From Ctena decussata (Eukaryota; Mollusca; Bivalvia; Lucinida; Lucinidae): a stretch of DNA of 64,000 nucleotides. Positions 61,312-64,000 of the stretch are shown piece after piece. The notes beneath the pieces were generated by a model. The model saw only the letters and a program-made list of their open reading frames with translations. It made no database searches and was not told where the DNA came from. The position numbers and the translations under genes were made by a program. The first letter of the stretch is position 1; every line of letters begins with the position of its first letter. The stretch is taken from assembly GCA_963989385.1 (NCBI GenBank), contig OZ022500.1, positions 23,574,460 through 23,638,459 on the forward strand, read 5' to 3'.

Positions 61312-63818
61312 CTGAAGGAATGAAAAATAAATAAATAAAGCAAATCCACGTTTAATGCTGCACATAAACTTTCTGCTACGAAATAAGGCATGTAAATAAT
61401 AATGTCAAAAATTCTATATGATGGAGAAGTTCGCGTGCTTGTATCGAGATAGCGAGCCATGCTTCTGTTCAGCAGTCACATGGTGTAAGAGTGAAAGCAG
61501 CACCAACATCCCAGCGGGCACATGACGTTGAAATGACGTAGTACTGACGTCGATGCGACGTAACGACGTCGCATCGACGTCAGTACGACGTCATTTTGAC
61601 GTCATATACCCACTGGGATAACGCTAATAGTTTGAAAGTGTCGCATTAATTCTTTCAGGCAAATGGATATTAAGCAAAGTTGTAATACTACATAAATGTA
61701 ATAAGCTTTGTTATCTCAGTCTTAAAGTTAATGCTAGTCTTAGACTGTTTTTTGCAGGAGATCTGTATCTCCATCCGATAAATAAATATGACAGTAACTT
61801 ACCAACGTCACTTTCCAGAACAGTTGACCCTTTAAAACATCCTCTTTCAGGGTCTTGCCAGCTCAGGATCTTCTCCAGCCATTCAGGGGCAAAGAACCAC
61901 CGGTAACCCATTATACCACACAAAATAGCTACAAGAAACAATGGATTTTGTTATTACTTTCAAGTAAAATTTCATTACCATAGACCTTTGAGTTTCAACA
62001 TTTGAAATATCAGTATACCTCATTTACATATAGGATCTCACATGAGTGGCCATCTCATATCAAATTTATGAAATGAGCCGCGACACGACAAAACCAACAA
62101 TGTGGTTGTGCGCCCAGCGCAGACTCAGATCAGCTTAGACCCTTAGCTACCCTTTGAGACTTTAACGAAGAGTCTGAGCAAACTGGGCAGATGCCCAGGC
62201 TGATCTGAGTATGCACTAGGCGCACAACCACATTGTTGGTTTTGTCGTGTCGCGGCTCAATTTATGAAATGAGCATTTGGCAAGCTTCATAAATTATGAA
62301 ATAGCCATGAGCGTGAGATGCTCATTTTCCTTTGCATCTTTCTGGAAGAAAATTGACCTCAACAGAAAATATAAAGTTGTCACGGATGATCATAATGTTT
62401 CGCGACGTAATGTATAGTCCGTTTGCTCCCAAATGCAAACGGCATCCCCAATATTTTCTCAAAATTGGTGAGAAGTAGAAGATTTTCGAATTGCGCATTC
62501 TTAATTTTCATCCTATACATAACAAAATCATAATTTTGCAGAAATGTGAGGTTTTGCATAAAAAGTTTCTATACAAAAGCAGGGCATAAAACATGTCATT
62601 TTCACCTCTTAATTACAAGGGAGTAAAAGTTGGCTGTTGGAATTCCCGTTTAGTTTTACGTGTTAGAGCATGTGACCAATGCATGCTAACCCTAGAACAA
62701 AATTTGCATAATTAATTGAAATTTTATTCTGAATCTTTTTTTTTCTTCTACTTTTTATTCCACCCATACATTATCAAATTTTAAAACATACAATTTTGAT
62801 TCGCAAAATAATATAATAGTTCAATGTTTATTTACAACATAGTATCACCTGACTAGTAATACCATGCGTTACGCGTGCGGACAGGTGAATACATTTTACT
62901 AATTCATTCATATACGTCCACACCTGTTGTAAACAACGAGTTTACGCTATTGCCTATCAACAATATTTTGGCTGTTCTAACAAGCATACGACTCCCTTTC
63001 GTGAAACTGCTCAGTTTCTGCATTACTGTCAATGGAAAATATTTTACAAAAGCATTAAAAAATCTGGAATTTCCGCATTCTGTTATGTATAGTTATAGCA
63101 ATCATAAGGACATTAGACCATTTGATGGAACTTTTATCGTTTTCGAGAAAATAAGCAAAACCCCGTTTGCACTTGGGAGCAAACGGACTGGTGTGAAAAA
63201 TGTGACTAAGTCGGCTCGTCCTCAAACCAGGTCAACTTAAAATCTTTACTACTATGATGTAGAAAGATCCTCAAAATTTGAAGCTCATATGCCGGAGACT
63301 ATTATATAATCCAACATTCCCATGAGAAAATGTGTCGAGTGCCATCTGCCAACAGGATGGACTCAGATCAGACCGTGTTTGCGTAAATAATCTTTGAAAA
63401 TAAATCTGATAAGACACTACAATTTGTTTCTAACGCTTTGCACGAATTTTCCTTAAGTAGTAATTTCGTTCGTATCAATGTGCAATTTCTTTCAATTTTC
63501 ACAATTTCGTTTATTCTCTTTCTTTCATTCGGTTGATTTGGCTTCAAGCATGAAAGCTAGCCTTTATAGATAACAGTTTAGTGATAACTGAATCTCTGGA
63601 AAAAATGACATACTAGTAACTGACACAGGGCACACAGCGTGTACTGTATGACAGCCACTTAAGGTTGATTGGAACATATACACTTTCAGGAAAACCAACT
63701 GTACCATTTTTCTTGTATGCCTCCCTACTTAGTGCGATCAACCCTAAAATGAAAGAATTTAATACCAAAGGAGGCACTTCTCTTTCCTTCAAGCGTTCGT
63801 CCCATTTTCGAAAGGGTT
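61133..63818 (-). CDS. C16orf89: C16orf89-like (UPF0764) gene, 5'-incomplete, three exons seen
   Basis: Three exons on the minus strand join in frame: 63818-63684, 61928-61803 and terminal 61311-61133, ending TAA. The middle exon has I-L-C-G-I-M-G-Y and W-L-E-K-I-L-S-W-Q-D-P-E-R-G-C-F, and the terminal exon has R-V-K-R-E-E-R-P-L-S-D-G-C. From memory these match the C-terminal signature of vertebrate C16orf89, including the R-R-V-K-R and D-G-C-x-x-H blocks. That family is thought to be secreted and has no assigned enzymatic role. The gene is convergent with the polycystin gene. The 5' part lies beyond the right edge, and the 1.75-kb intron between 61928 and 63684 contains a TIR element. Confidence 0.78.
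61510..61618. repeat. CRE-like palindromic mini-element, best copy
   Basis: Ends CCCAGCGGGCACATGACGTT and ATGACGTC-type complement ...ACTGGGA. The centre is a perfect palindrome around GCGACGTAACGACGTCGC, with GACGTC repeated about eight times. Located in the intron between the last two C16orf89-like exons. Confidence 0.82.
61803..61928 (-). CDS. C16orf89: C16orf89-like, penultimate exon
   Basis: Minus-strand acceptor TTTCTTGTAG and donor GTAAGT; 126 nt, phase 1 to 1. Encodes I-L-C-G-I-M-G-Y-R-W-F-F and W-L-E-K-I-L-S-W-Q-D-P-E-R-G-C-F, aligning with the conserved L-C-G...W-L-E-A-I-x-S-W-Q...G-C-F segment of the family. Its exit phase fits the terminal exon exactly. Confidence 0.82.
62075..62258. 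mobile_element. GAGCC-family hairpin MITE with 12-bp flanking repeat
   Basis: GAGCCGCGACACGACAAAAC to GTTTTGTCGTGTCGCGGCTC. AATTTATGAAAT lies directly on both sides. Confidence 0.88.
62416..63189. mobile_element. TIR element with AGTCCGTTTGCTCCCAA ends
   Basis: Ends AGTCCGTTTGCTCCCAAATG (62416) and the complement of AGTCCGTTTGCTCCCAAGTG (to 63189), with TATTTTCTCNAAA shared further in. The 121-codon plus-strand frame inside (62875-63240) overruns the element and shows no domain. Confidence 0.75.
63684..63818 (-). CDS. C16orf89: C16orf89-like, probable upstream exon
   Basis: Minus-strand acceptor CTCGACGCAG and donor GTGTAT; 135 nt, phase 1 to 1, which fits the exon at 61928. Reads P-F-R-K-W-D-E-R-L-K-E, then L-N-S-F-I-L-G-L-I-A-L-S-R-E-A. 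This resembles the I-N-L-F-C-A-N-M-M-D-L-N-R-R-A stretch that precedes the L-C-G block in vertebrate proteins. A later donor (GTATGT at 63613) is possible but would not keep the alignment. Confidence 0.55.
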
Positions 63819-64000
63819 CTGCGTCGAGGTAAGCAATCAGAAAGTATAAAAAAAAAACAGCCAAAGCTTAAGGTTTGCCCATGTTTAAATTTTCAATATT
63901 TCTACGTAAAAGTTGTATCAGGGTCGATCATTTGACCTCCTAAATCGTCGATAGCTTAAAGTGTATGAGCACACATCCATGTTTTACCGCCATTTTACAA

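Noticed and set aside
62875..63240. 121-codon plus-strand open frame
   Set aside because: Overlaps the right end of a TIR element and runs out past it. No domain, no splice support.

Overview
The window looks like genomic DNA of a bivalve mollusc. It is AT-rich animal DNA with GT-AG introns and a very dense load of short mobile elements, including tRNA-derived SINEs with mollusc-type tails, hairpin MITEs, mariner-like deletion derivatives and a CR1-type retroelement with a 2A-like motif. No bacterial or phage gene was seen. The phylum call is inference from repeat and gene style.

Gene 1 (+ strand, 4210 to 48544) is the 3' part of a polycystin-1-like gene. I reconstruct 21 exons with GT-AG borders and unbroken phase, giving 4716 nt (1571 codons plus TAA). 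In order it encodes an extracellular GAIN-like region, a GPS motif, the first membrane helix, a PLAT domain, five more helices, the polycystin extracellular domain, a five-helix channel-like module and a basic cytoplasmic tail. The first exon here starts in phase 0 and is internal, so the N-terminal part lies upstream of the window. Two features are unusual: the GPS has Glu where His is usual, and the pore loop carries Gly-Lys where PKD2-type channels have Gly-Asp.

Gene 2 (- strand, right edge) is the 3' part of a C16orf89-like (UPF0764) gene. Its terminal exon is 61311 to 61133, preceded by 61928 to 61803 and probably 63818 to 63684. Its 5' end lies outside the window. The two genes converge tail to tail with about 12.6 kb between their stop codons.

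Most of the remaining sequence is mobile DNA. 1-4.2 kb: SINEs and CRE-like palindromic elements. 6.8-10.6 kb: a CR1-like retroelement with its reverse-transcriptase core deleted and a MITE nested in its 3' UTR. 10.8-11.25 kb: a 24/48-bp satellite. 12.4-22.8 kb (largest intron): a 1.9-kb TIR element with a nested hairpin element, a 1.3-kb tandem-repeat element, several hairpin MITEs and a 1.35-kb mariner-like element. 31.2-33.4 kb: a TIR element holding an array of about 155-bp repeats. 35.4-36.8 kb: a miniature LTR element whose 5' LTR is split by a mariner-like insertion. 49.9-53.6 kb: two tandem-repeat elements. 55.7-60.1 kb: a mariner-like and an AACGTACGT-ended element. One hairpin family ending in GAGCCGCGACACG has 14 copies in 64 kb. 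Mobile-element ends lie 12 to 33 bp from three splice acceptors of the polycystin gene, and the first AATAAA after its stop codon is inside another element.

All coordinates and translations were read by eye. Family assignments rest on remembered domain patterns, not on database searches.
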